NCBI GenBank assembly: GCA_022842065.1
Contig: JALHQH010000010.1
Coordinates: 1 to 64,000 of the forward strand
Direction of reading: 5' to 3'
DNA length: 64,000 bases
Source of the DNA: Caldilineaceae bacterium
Lineage (GTDB): Bacteria > Chloroflexota > Anaerolineae > Caldilineales > Caldilineaceae
The position numbers were made by a program, and so were the translations under genes. Within the stretch, counting starts at the first letter, position 1; every line of letters starts with the position of its first letter. Below are positions 46,140-53,396 of the stretch, piece by piece. The notes beneath the pieces are model-generated. The model did not search any database and was not told the origin of the DNA. It saw only the letters and a list, made by a program, of their open reading frames with translations.

Positions 46140-47249
46140 TTAAAAAGTCGTGCGCAACTCCTGCACGCGTCCAGATTCAGCCGAGCGGTAGGCGGCGTCG
46201 AAAATCTCGATGACGTGGCGGGCATGTTCGGCGGTGGCAACGGTGGGTTTGTCATCGGCTACCCAGTCGACCAGTTGCATCACATCTTCAAAGACGTGGG
46301 CTTCTTCCTGGTGGCGATGGGGGCCGACGACATGGGGCAAGGTGGCGACATAGCCGAATTCGTCGGCGATGGCTTTGCCGGGGTAATCAATTGGCTCGCC
46401 ATTGAGTTCGCCGCCGTTGATCGTGCCCTTGGTGCCCATGATATGCGGGCGCCCTACATTAAAACGCCCAGCGGCCACGCCAAAGACAAACCCAAAGAAG
46501 GCATCACCAAAGTCGACCACCATCAGGGTCTGATCATCCATATCGGTGGGCAACATTTCGCCGTTGAATTCACGCTCTTTGATGCGCACGCCGGAGAGCG
46601 CGGTCACCCGTTTGGCTGGGCCGACGACGGCAGTCAGGGCATGCAGCCCATAGACCGTCATGTCATAGAGGGGACCGCCGCCCGGTTTGCGGAAATACCA
46701 GGCGGGATTGACGTTGGTGAGGGGATCGCTGCCGCCGCGCACGCGCGTTTCGTTTTCGTGATATTGGCCAAAGGTGGCACCAGTAGCCGCCCAGGTGAGG
46801 GTGCCCAGCGCACCTTCTTGTACCAATTCTTTGATGCGCTGCAACCGTGGGTTGATCAGCTCCCCCGGTGAGGAGACCAGCTTGACGCCTTTGGCCTTGG
46901 CTGCATCGATCAGCTTGTCGGCTTCGTCAACCGTCGTGGTCATCGTCTTGTTAAAGTGGACGTGGACGCCATGATCAACGGCCAACATGCCCTGGTCAAA
47001 GTGAAAACCGATGGGCGAGGCAATGCTAACGGCGTCGACATTGCCGGCGGCCAACAGCTCTTCCATCGTGGCGTAGGCATTGGGCACGCCAAACTTGGCC
47101 GCAGCCGCTTGGGCGCGTTCCAAGACAGGGTCACAGACCGCGGTAATTTTAACCCGATCCTGGACATCGTCCATCGTCAGGTGGGGCAACAGGCCGCGCA
47201 GAGAAATGCTGCCGGTGCCGATAATGCCGAGACGAACTTGGTTGCTCAT
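46140..47249 (-). CDS. Gfo/Idh/MocA-family sugar or inositol dehydrogenase
   Basis: A 369-residue NAD(P)-dependent oxidoreductase. The Rossmann motif is IGTGSISLRGL, and ITAVCDPVLERA follows. The family's EKP motif is changed to NKTMT (HVHFNKTMTTTVDEA), but the catalytic Lys is kept. The C-terminal alpha/beta domain has GGGPLYDMTVYGLH with the conserved Asp and His. Substrate probably a sugar or cyclitol; it lies next to the epimerase gene on the same strand, with the sugar importer a little further on. Confidence 0.9.
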   Translation of the reverse strand: MSNQVRLGIIGTGSISLRGLLPHLTMDDVQDRVKITAVCDPVLERAQAAAAKFGVPNAYATMEELLAAGNVDAVSIASPIGFHFDQGMLAVDHGVHVHFNKTMTTTVDEADKLIDAAKAKGVKLVSSPGELINPRLQRIKELVQEGALGTLTWAATGATFGQYHENETRVRGGSDPLTNVNPAWYFRKPGGGPLYDMTVYGLHALTAVVGPAKRVTALSGVRIKEREFNGEMLPTDMDDQTLMVVDFGDAFFGFVFGVAAGRFNVGRPHIMGTKGTINGGELNGEPIDYPGKAIADEFGYVATLPHVVGPHRHQEEAHVFEDVMQLVDWVADDKPTVATAEHARHVIEIFDAAYRSAESGRVQELRTTF

Positions 47250-47271
47250 TGGATGCTCCGATTCGTGATTA

Positions 47272-47364
47272 GTGATGCGTAAAACGTGATGCGTAAAACG
47301 TGATGCGTAAAACGTGAAACGTAAAACGTGGGTAGATGACGTTTTACGTATTACGCTTCACGTG
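47272..47364. repeat. Tandem 14-mer with inverted counterpart
   Basis: Four head-to-tail copies of GTGATGCGTAAAAC (47272-47327; the last copy has two changes) are followed by the inverted words GACGTTTTACGTATTACGCTTCACGT. It forms an imperfect hairpin between the epimerase and Gfo/Idh genes. Words are shared with 20237-20283 and 29711-29808. Confidence 0.75.
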
Positions 47365-47372
47365 TTTAATTA

Positions 47373-48266
47373 CTAGGACAGATATTCGCGCCACGACGTT
47401 TTATGTTGCCAGCCGACGGCTTGTTTGAGTTTGTCGCAGTTGAGGAACGATTGATGGTCGTCCAGGCCGTCAACGACGGGGAGCAAGTCGGGCCGGTAGC
47501 GTTCCACAATTGCGCGTGATGGTTCCAGGCAGGTGGTGTCATCGCCGTTGAGAAAGTAGACATCGTGGGCGGGCAACGTGTCGGCCTTTTCCATGAGCAG
47601 GCGATGGGCGGCGGCCACATCTTCGCTGCCGACCCAGCACCAGAGCCATTCACTCCAGCCGCTGATTGGTTTGGCATTGGCCGCAATTTGTTGACGCCGT
47701 TCGAGCGGGCAGATGCCGGCAATCCGTGTCACATAAGTCCGGATGCCATAGGCGCGGCTGTAACTGGCCAATAGATCCTCCCCAGCACGCTTGGTAAAGC
47801 TGTAAGAATCTTCGGGGTAGGTGGGGTGGGTTTCGTCAATCGGCAGGCTGGTGATCGGGAAGGGGGTGCCGCTGATGCGAAAGCCGTGGCCCAAGGCACA
47901 ATTGCTACCGGCCATGACCACCGTCTTCACCCCCGCTTCGACGGCGGCTTGCATCAGGTAATAGGTGCCGAGCATATTCGTTTTGAAGGTGGCGTCAAAC
48001 GCGTAGCCCTGCTCTTCGGCGCGGGCGCGCATGGCGGGGTGATCGACCGGCCAGGGTTGCGCACCGATATGTTGGATCGCATCAACGCCGGCGACGGCCC
48101 GTTGACAGGCGGCAAAGTCATTCAAATCGCCTTCGATCCAGGGGTAATGGGCAAATTCGGCCCCAGGTGGGCGGCGCGAAAAGAGCACTAATTCGTGTTC
48201 CTGCGCCAAGGCCTGGATAACATAGGCGGCTAGTTTACCATTGCCACCAGTGATCAGTACTTTCAT
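47373..48266 (-). CDS. NAD-dependent epimerase/dehydratase (extended SDR)
   Basis: A 297-residue extended SDR. The nucleotide motif is TGGNGKLAAYV. The active-site Tyr-Lys pair is YSFTK, preceded by the MAGSNCALGHG Ser strand. The fold resembles UDP-glucose 4-epimerase-like and uronate dehydrogenase-like enzymes; EGDLNDFAACQRAVAGVDAIQHIGA gives the usual Asp. Substrate unknown, perhaps a hexuronate or an activated sugar. ATG 48266. It precedes the Gfo/Idh gene in the same direction and may share a transcript with it. Confidence 0.88.
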   Translation of the reverse strand: MKVLITGGNGKLAAYVIQALAQEHELVLFSRRPPGAEFAHYPWIEGDLNDFAACQRAVAGVDAIQHIGAQPWPVDHPAMRARAEEQGYAFDATFKTNMLGTYYLMQAAVEAGVKTVVMAGSNCALGHGFRISGTPFPITSLPIDETHPTYPEDSYSFTKRAGEDLLASYSRAYGIRTYVTRIAGICPLERRQQIAANAKPISGWSEWLWCWVGSEDVAAAHRLLMEKADTLPAHDVYFLNGDDTTCLEPSRAIVERYRPDLLPVVDGLDDHQSFLNCDKLKQAVGWQHKTSWREYLS

Positions 48267-48515
48267 GGTTCGTCTTCACTTTACGCTGTTGTGATTGGCA
48301 TTGGAGGTATGCGAATGGGTAGTTGCCGACAGGGTTTATCGTCAAATTGTAACGAATCAACACGCGCCGACAAAGTAATTCTAATGCACAGAAGCATAAG
48401 CCAATGGCGTTATTCTCGCAAGTAAAGATCAACGGATGGACTGCCGGACCGAATAGGCGCAACCAGCAATAGCGCGGCGCAGCCGGATAGAGCGGTACGT
48501 CCCCATTTGGGGGTA

Positions 48516-48583
48516 AACGTCCCCGGCACAGGCGAGGAAATGGTCCGCAGACGAACCAATTTTTCGCCTGTGCCGGGGACGTT
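48516..48583. repeat. Inverted repeat with GTCCCCGG arms
   Basis: AACGTCCCCGGCACAGGCGA (48516-48535) pairs exactly with its complement at 48564-48583. The stem can extend inward past a bulge (AAATGGT with ACCAATTT). It is a likely relative of the element inside the gene at 2444-2517. Confidence 0.75.
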
Positions 48584-48933
48584 GTGAACCGCGCCCCTTT
48601 TCTGGGACACACCGAGATAGAGCAAGACTTTTGACAAGCCCTTGTTAATAATGCTATGATGGAGATAATCATTCTGCCGTATGCCATTGAGATATGGCCT
48701 GTATCCCGCAATCATCGAAAACTATATCGCTCTTCGCAATGATCCCCGAGGGTCGGGTCACCACATTGCTTGCTGATCACTACCGATTGGCAGCAACTCA
48801 ACCGCACGATTCTGCGGTATGTAGCAGCGGAAACGGTTATCCATATTTGTTGGCCAGCCGGCGCAGCAACTGTGGCATAACAAACAAATATCTCGTAACC
48901 CAGCCTGTGGATTGCACCCCCAGTGCATCCTGA

Positions 48934-48962
48934 TTTACCTGGCTACTTAATATCCTTACACT
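48934..48962 (+). promoter_or_regulatory. Possible sigma70-type promoter for the sugar importer
   Basis: TTTACC (48934-48939), 17 bases, TACACT (48957-48962), about 60 bases before the ATG of the binding-protein gene. It matches the consensus only moderately. Confidence 0.35.
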
Positions 48963-49020
48963 ACAGCATTACGATTCTTACCTAATTTGAACCAACGTTT
49001 GTCAAAGGAGATGTCGAGCA

Positions 49021-50394
49021 ATGAATGCGAACTATTTAAGTCGCCGTCAGTTTCTGCAATTTAGCGCCATGGCGGGTGGTGCGCTGGCCTTGGCCGCTTG
49101 TGCGCCGGCCGGTGCACCGGCAGCCGGTGGTGAAACTGCTGCAGCCGGTAGCGAAGCAGCCCCAGCCGCCGAAGGGAATGCCCTGAGCTACTGGGTTAAC
49201 TGGGGCAACCTGGAACCTGCCATTGAAGCCATGAAGGCGACCGAAGAGTGGCAAAGTCATATGGGGGAGGTAACCCTCGACTTCCGCGGTTCCGTCAACG
49301 ACGAAGCCATTCTCACCGCCGTCGCCGGTGGCACACCACCGGACTGCCACTCCAATCACGACTATCCCAACCTCTATAGTCGCGGTGCTGTGCTGCCGGT
49401 GCAAGATATGGTTGAGGCCAGTAATATTGTCAACAAGGACATGATGTTAGAATGGACCTGGGACTATGCCTTCTTTGGCGGCGACATGATTGGCGTCCCT
49501 GGGATTGAGAGCTATGTCCAGTGGGGGCTAAACTACAACATTGATGCGGCTGAAAAGGCTGGCATTGATGTGGCAACGCCACCGGTGACCTGGGAAGAAT
49601 TGCTGGAATGGCACAAAGCGCTCACCCTTAAAGACGATGCCGGCAACTTACTCCAACTGGGCCTCGATCCCAATGATGCCATGGGCGGTGATGTTGACTT
49701 CCAGACCTCTTCGTTTGGCATCAAATGGTATGATGAATCCACCAAAGAATTTGATCTCGGCAACGAGCGCATGGAGCAGATCTTTGCGACCACGGCCGAA
49801 TTCATCAAAATTGCCGGCCCGGATCAATTTGCCGGGATGCGCCAGGTGCAAGGCAATGGCGGTTGGGGCGCCGCCTTTGAAGCCGGTGTGCAGACGATGA
49901 TTATTGAAGGCTATTGGCACCCTGGTGAAACCCAAATTGTTAAGCCGGAAATTGCCCAGTTCAACCGGGCCAGTTGGGCACCAGTCTCCGATGATCGCCG
50001 CGATGTCAAGATGCAGGCGGTGAATGCCCACTTTGTGCAGATCTTCAAAGAAGGCAAAAACCCAACCGGGGCCTTCAAATTAGGCGAATTTTTCAACACG
50101 GTAACGGCCTGTGACATTATCTTCAAGGAAGTCGGCTGGATCCATCCGATCAAGGAGTTCATCCCTATGGTCGATGCCAACGCCTTCCCAGGGCTGGATT
50201 TCTATGTCAAATCCGAGAGTGAAGCCACCGAATGGCACTTGCTGCGTCGTTGCCCGATCCACTGGTTTGTCAAAAATCAATGGGATGCGCTGCGTGACCA
50301 AGTTGCACGTGAACAGATCACCCCAGCGGAAGCCGCGGCGCAGTTGAGCCAACGGGCGCTGGATGAATTTGAAGCACAAGGTCTAAATAGCTAA
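49021..50394 (+). CDS. Sugar ABC transporter substrate-binding lipoprotein (Tat type)
   Basis: A 457-residue extracytoplasmic binding protein (family 1, MalE-like). The signal has a twin-arginine motif SRRQFLQFS and a lipobox LAAC (Cys27), followed by an Ala/Gly/Pro linker. The two-lobed domain shows [57 protein letters not shown] and MIIEGYW. ATG 49021 follows AAAGGAGAT. It is the first of three importer genes; a hairpin follows it. The ligand is unknown, but the neighbourhood (GH2, Gfo/Idh, epimerase) points to a plant- or animal-derived oligosaccharide. Confidence 0.93.
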   Translation: MNANYLSRRQFLQFSAMAGGALALAACAPAGAPAAGGETAAAGSEAAPAAEGNALSYWVNWGNLEPAIEAMKATEEWQSHMGEVTLDFRGSVNDEAILTAVAGGTPPDCHSNHDYPNLYSRGAVLPVQDMVEASNIVNKDMMLEWTWDYAFFGGDMIGVPGIESYVQWGLNYNIDAAEKAGIDVATPPVTWEELLEWHKALTLKDDAGNLLQLGLDPNDAMGGDVDFQTSSFGIKWYDESTKEFDLGNERMEQIFATTAEFIKIAGPDQFAGMRQVQGNGGWGAAFEAGVQTMIIEGYWHPGETQIVKPEIAQFNRASWAPVSDDRRDVKMQAVNAHFVQIFKEGKNPTGAFKLGEFFNTVTACDIIFKEVGWIHPIKEFIPMVDANAFPGLDFYVKSESEATEWHLLRRCPIHWFVKNQWDALRDQVAREQITPAEAAAQLSQRALDEFEAQGLNS

Positions 50395-50423
50395 CGCTGC
50401 CGGCGGTAATTGCCCCACAACAC

Positions 50424-50456
50424 AAACCTGACAGGTTTGCGAAACCTGTCAGGTTT
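50424..50456 (+). terminator. Intra-operon hairpin after the binding-protein gene
   Basis: AAACCTGACAGGTTT and its complement (15 bp, loop GCG). Such a structure after a binding-protein gene often protects the upstream mRNA and lowers read-through into the permeases. Confidence 0.65.
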
Positions 50457-50511
50457 AGTTAGCTTGGCATGAGACGGATGTTTTTTGTGCGTATTCTTAA
50501 GGGGGAAAGTT

Positions 50512-51444
50512 ATGGCGGTAGCAACGGCTCCGGCCACCGGGTTGCAGCGGCAACGCATGAGCAAACGGGAACGCCGCAATCAGTTCATGGGCTTGCTCTT
50601 TATCTCGCCCTGGTTGATTGGTTTTATTACGCTGGCGTTCGTTCCGCTGATCATGTCATTTTACTATAGTTTAACGCGCTATGACCTGATCGGGGAACCT
50701 AAATTTATCGGCCTCGGTAATTATGAGCGTCTGTTTACTACAGATCCCGACTTTGGGACGGTCATCTACAATACCTTTTTCTATGTCCTGTTGGGGGTTC
50801 CGATTGGCACCTTTGTGGCCTTTCTGATTTCAAATCTGTTAAATACCGATATTAAAGGGCGGGCCGCCTTTCGCTCGATTATCTACATTCCCTCGATTGT
50901 CCCAGCGGTCTGCACCGCCATGGTTTGGCTCTTTCTCCTCAATACCCAGTTTGGGGCCATCAATGGCGTCCTCAAGTCGTTGGAATGGCCGACCATCCCC
51001 TTTCTTTCCAGCACCTCGCTTTCCAAACCAACTTTGGTGATGATCTATATTTGGGCGCAAGGCTCTGCAGTGGTGATCTACCTGGCTGCGCTCCAGGATG
51101 TCCCACGTTCGCTCTACGAAGCGGCGACCGTCGATGGTGCCAACGCCTGGCACAAATTCTGGAATGTCACGGTGCCCCTTTGTACACCAGTGATTCTCTT
51201 TAACACGGTGCTCGGCTTTATTGGTGCCTTCCAAGAGTTTACCCTGCCCTGGCTATTAACCGGCGGTGGGCCGGCCAAATCGACCGAGCTTTACGTAATG
51301 AGTCTCTACCGCAATGCCTTTGTCCAACTCAGCATGGGTAAAGCATCGGCCATGGCCTGGATTCTGCTGGTGATTATTGTGCTCTTCACCGGGATTCTCT
51401 TTTCCACATCGAGACGCTGGGTTTATTATGGAGGTGAAAAATGA
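50512..51444 (+). CDS. Sugar ABC transporter permease (MalF-like)
   Basis: A 310-residue inner-membrane permease with six predicted helices. The EAA loop that docks the ATPase is EAATVDGANAWHKFWNVTVP, and LLGVPIGTFVAFLISNLL and LPWLLTGGGPAKSTELYV are typical of the MalF branch. I chose ATG 50512 behind GGGGGAAAG. Its stop overlaps the next permease (ATGA). Confidence 0.94.
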   Translation: MAVATAPATGLQRQRMSKRERRNQFMGLLFISPWLIGFITLAFVPLIMSFYYSLTRYDLIGEPKFIGLGNYERLFTTDPDFGTVIYNTFFYVLLGVPIGTFVAFLISNLLNTDIKGRAAFRSIIYIPSIVPAVCTAMVWLFLLNTQFGAINGVLKSLEWPTIPFLSSTSLSKPTLVMIYIWAQGSAVVIYLAALQDVPRSLYEAATVDGANAWHKFWNVTVPLCTPVILFNTVLGFIGAFQEFTLPWLLTGGGPAKSTELYVMSLYRNAFVQLSMGKASAMAWILLVIIVLFTGILFSTSRRWVYYGGEK

Positions 51445-52355
51445 CCACTGCGAGCCAAACGGCCCCACAGCCCCACCTCACCACCACGGTGGCGACCCCC
51501 GTCTTATCCAAGGCCGACCGCATTCTTTCGGTAGGCAAATATGTGGTGCTGCTCTTTCTCTCCTTCACCTGGCTTTTTCCGCTCTACTGGATGGTGACCA
51601 CCGCGCTAAAAGATGATCCGCAAATTCGCACGGTGCCGCCGGTGTTGTTTCCCTCGCCCATGTACTGGGAAAATTTTGTGGGAGGGTGGCAACGCTATGA
51701 TTTCAATACGGCTGCCTTTAACTCGATCTTCCGTTTTGCCCTCCCGGTTATCATCCTCACCGCAGTCTCCTCGTTGATCGTGGCCTATGGCTTTGCCAAA
51801 CTCCGCTGGCAGGGGCGCGATTTCTTCTTTGGGATCTGCATTGCCACGATGATGTTACCCTGGCAGGTAACGATGGTACCGCTCTTTATCATCTTCAAAA
51901 ATCTGGGGTGGATCGATACCTACCTGCCCCTGGTGATTCCATCTATCTTTGGCCATCCCTACTTCATCTTTTTGCTGCGCCAATTCTTCCTCACCATTCC
52001 CGAAGAGCTCTCTGAAGCGGCGCGTATGGAAGGGGCGAGTGAGTGGGGTATCCTCTGGCGGATTTTGCTGCCACTGACCAAACCAGCGTTGGCTGTGGTG
52101 ATTCTCTTCCGCTTCTTGTGGACCTGGAACGACTTTTTGGGGCCTCTGATCTATCTGCGCGACGAAGGGATGTATCCGCTGGCGCTGATGATTTACCGGC
52201 TGCAACAGACGGCCACCAGCATGGGCAATACCGCCATGGCCTACCCACACTTGATGGCGGTAAGCACGATTGTGGCGCTGCCAGTGATCATCATCTTTAT
52301 CCTGGCGCAACGCAGCTTTATCGAAGGCATCAGCATGACGGGGATCAAAGGGTAG
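51441..52355 (+). CDS. Sugar ABC transporter permease (MalG-like)
   Basis: A 304-residue inner-membrane permease, partner of the preceding one. Its EAA loop is EAARMEGASEWGILWRILLP, with PLYWMVTTALK near the start and LAQRSFIEGISMTGIKG at the end. It begins in a 4-base overlap with the first permease. No ATP-binding gene follows, so a shared ATPase such as an MsmK-type protein must be encoded elsewhere. Confidence 0.95.
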   Translation: MTTASQTAPQPHLTTTVATPVLSKADRILSVGKYVVLLFLSFTWLFPLYWMVTTALKDDPQIRTVPPVLFPSPMYWENFVGGWQRYDFNTAAFNSIFRFALPVIILTAVSSLIVAYGFAKLRWQGRDFFFGICIATMMLPWQVTMVPLFIIFKNLGWIDTYLPLVIPSIFGHPYFIFLLRQFFLTIPEELSEAARMEGASEWGILWRILLPLTKPALAVVILFRFLWTWNDFLGPLIYLRDEGMYPLALMIYRLQQTATSMGNTAMAYPHLMAVSTIVALPVIIIFILAQRSFIEGISMTGIKG

Positions 52356-52401
52356 GTAATGGTTAATGGAAAATAATTAACGGTTAATGGTTAACCGGTG
52401 G

Positions 52402-52444
52402 TTGATCAAAATGGCCTGGGCTAAGCCCAGGCCATTTTGATCAA
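52402..52444. terminator. Importer operon terminator, first hairpin
   Basis: Perfect 21-bp arms (52402-52422, 52424-52444; TTGATCAAAATGGCCTGGGC onward) around one base. It lies 47 bases after the last permease. The preceding bases iterate the word GGTTAATGG. Confidence 0.75.
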
Positions 52445-52450
52445 GTATAG

Positions 52451-52488
52451 CCTGCTCGTAGAGGCACTATCGTGCCTCTACGAGCAGG
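52451..52488. terminator. Importer operon terminator, second hairpin
   Basis: Perfect 17-bp arms (CCTGCTCGTAGAGGCAC and its complement) with loop TATC, six bases after the first hairpin. The next gene is convergent and ends at 52518. Confidence 0.75.
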
Positions 52489-52517
52489 TGTTGCGTAAGC
52501 CCTGTAGTGATTGTTGG

Positions 52518-53297
52518 TTAGCTGTTGGTTTTCCAGCGCTGGGTCAGATAGACATGGCCGGCAATCAGGAGCACCGAAAGTTCGATGGCGTTGTACCAGA
52601 AATGGACATCGAGCCGGTTGGCGGTGGTCAGGCCAGGGATCTGGCGAAGGAAGGCCAGTTGGGAGATCGAACAGCGGGCCAACCAGCCGTCGCGCCCGAC
52701 AATGCCGGCCAGCCCTTGTGCCGTTACATCGTTGACGCCAAGTTCGCGTAGCTCGCCGAGCACTTGTAGATAGCGCACAAAGAGATAGCTGTGCTCAAAG
52801 GTGTGGACAGTGGCAATCGTCAAAAGCAGCCACATCCAGCCGTTGCGCATACCACCAACCATCAACGCCACCACTACGATCAAAACCAACCAATTCCAGA
52901 CAAAGTGGACCCACTCGGCATTCGCTGGCGAGAGCAGGCCGCTGGATTGGCGCATGGTCCAGTAGAGCATGTGGTATTGGACCCACTGCACCAGATGCTC
53001 AATCGTATGCACGCCTTGGGTGGTCAGCACAATACTCAGCAACATGACCGTTGGCCCATAGCGCAGCCGATCATCGCGCCACTTCTGAATCCCCACCGGC
53101 ATGAGGACCAGCAGCACGACAAAGGTTGAGAGCCAGAGCGGCGCGCCCCACCAATGGGCCAGCCCCCAACCGAGCAGCGTTCCCCCCAGCAGGGAGACAA
53201 TCACCCAGCGTGTGTATTGCCGCGGGTTAAGCAGTTCCCAGAGTGGGAAACGCAGTGCTGGAAACGTGAATAAGCGGCGGTCTAATGTTTGATTCAT
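52518..53297 (-). CDS. Multi-helix membrane protein with two HTxEH motifs, family unknown
   Basis: A 259-residue membrane protein with about six helices and a basic start (MNQTLDRRLFTFPALRFPL). Two helices carry nearly the same motif: GVHTIEHLVQW in helix 3 and TVHTFEHSYLF in helix 5. A further DVHFWYNAIELSVLL lies near the C terminus. The spaced His/Glu residues within membrane helices suggest metal or haem binding, or proton transfer. ATG 53297 follows AGGAG. I do not recognise a named family. It stands between the sugar importer and the GH2 gene. Confidence 0.75.
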   Translation of the reverse strand: MNQTLDRRLFTFPALRFPLWELLNPRQYTRWVIVSLLGGTLLGWGLAHWWGAPLWLSTFVVLLVLMPVGIQKWRDDRLRYGPTVMLLSIVLTTQGVHTIEHLVQWVQYHMLYWTMRQSSGLLSPANAEWVHFVWNWLVLIVVVALMVGGMRNGWMWLLLTIATVHTFEHSYLFVRYLQVLGELRELGVNDVTAQGLAGIVGRDGWLARCSISQLAFLRQIPGLTTANRLDVHFWYNAIELSVLLIAGHVYLTQRWKTNS

Positions 53298-53329
53298 GGT
53301 TGGCTCCTGACTCGTTCCACACAGCAGCG

Positions 53330-53374
53330 GGACGCAGAGCGTCCTGAGGGGTGCCCACGGAGACCGTGGGCACC
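53330..53374. repeat. Two consecutive hairpins between GH2 and the membrane gene
   Basis: GGACGC/GCGTCC (53330-53335, 53339-53344) is followed by GGTGCCCACGG/CCGTGGGCACC (53350-53360, 53364-53374), both with loop AGA. It may be the GH2 terminator (leftward) or part of the membrane gene leader. Confidence 0.6.
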
Positions 53375-53396
53375 AGCAAGTATATACCAAATTCTA

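Larger units (their letters stand above)
48267..49020. other. 750-bp intergenic region upstream of the sugar importer
   Basis: No gene with family features. Frames open on both strands are short, with no ribosome site. It holds the inverted repeat at 48516-48583, a possible promoter at 48934-48962, and the ribosome site AAAGGAGAT just before 49021. The size suggests a regulated divergent promoter region for the importer and the epimerase. Confidence 0.5.

Noticed and set aside
48694..48933. A small gene upstream of the sugar importer
   Set aside because: No ribosome site, biased composition or recognisable motif; a second frame there (TDWQQLNRTILRYVAAET) has no start codon and may be chance or a remnant.
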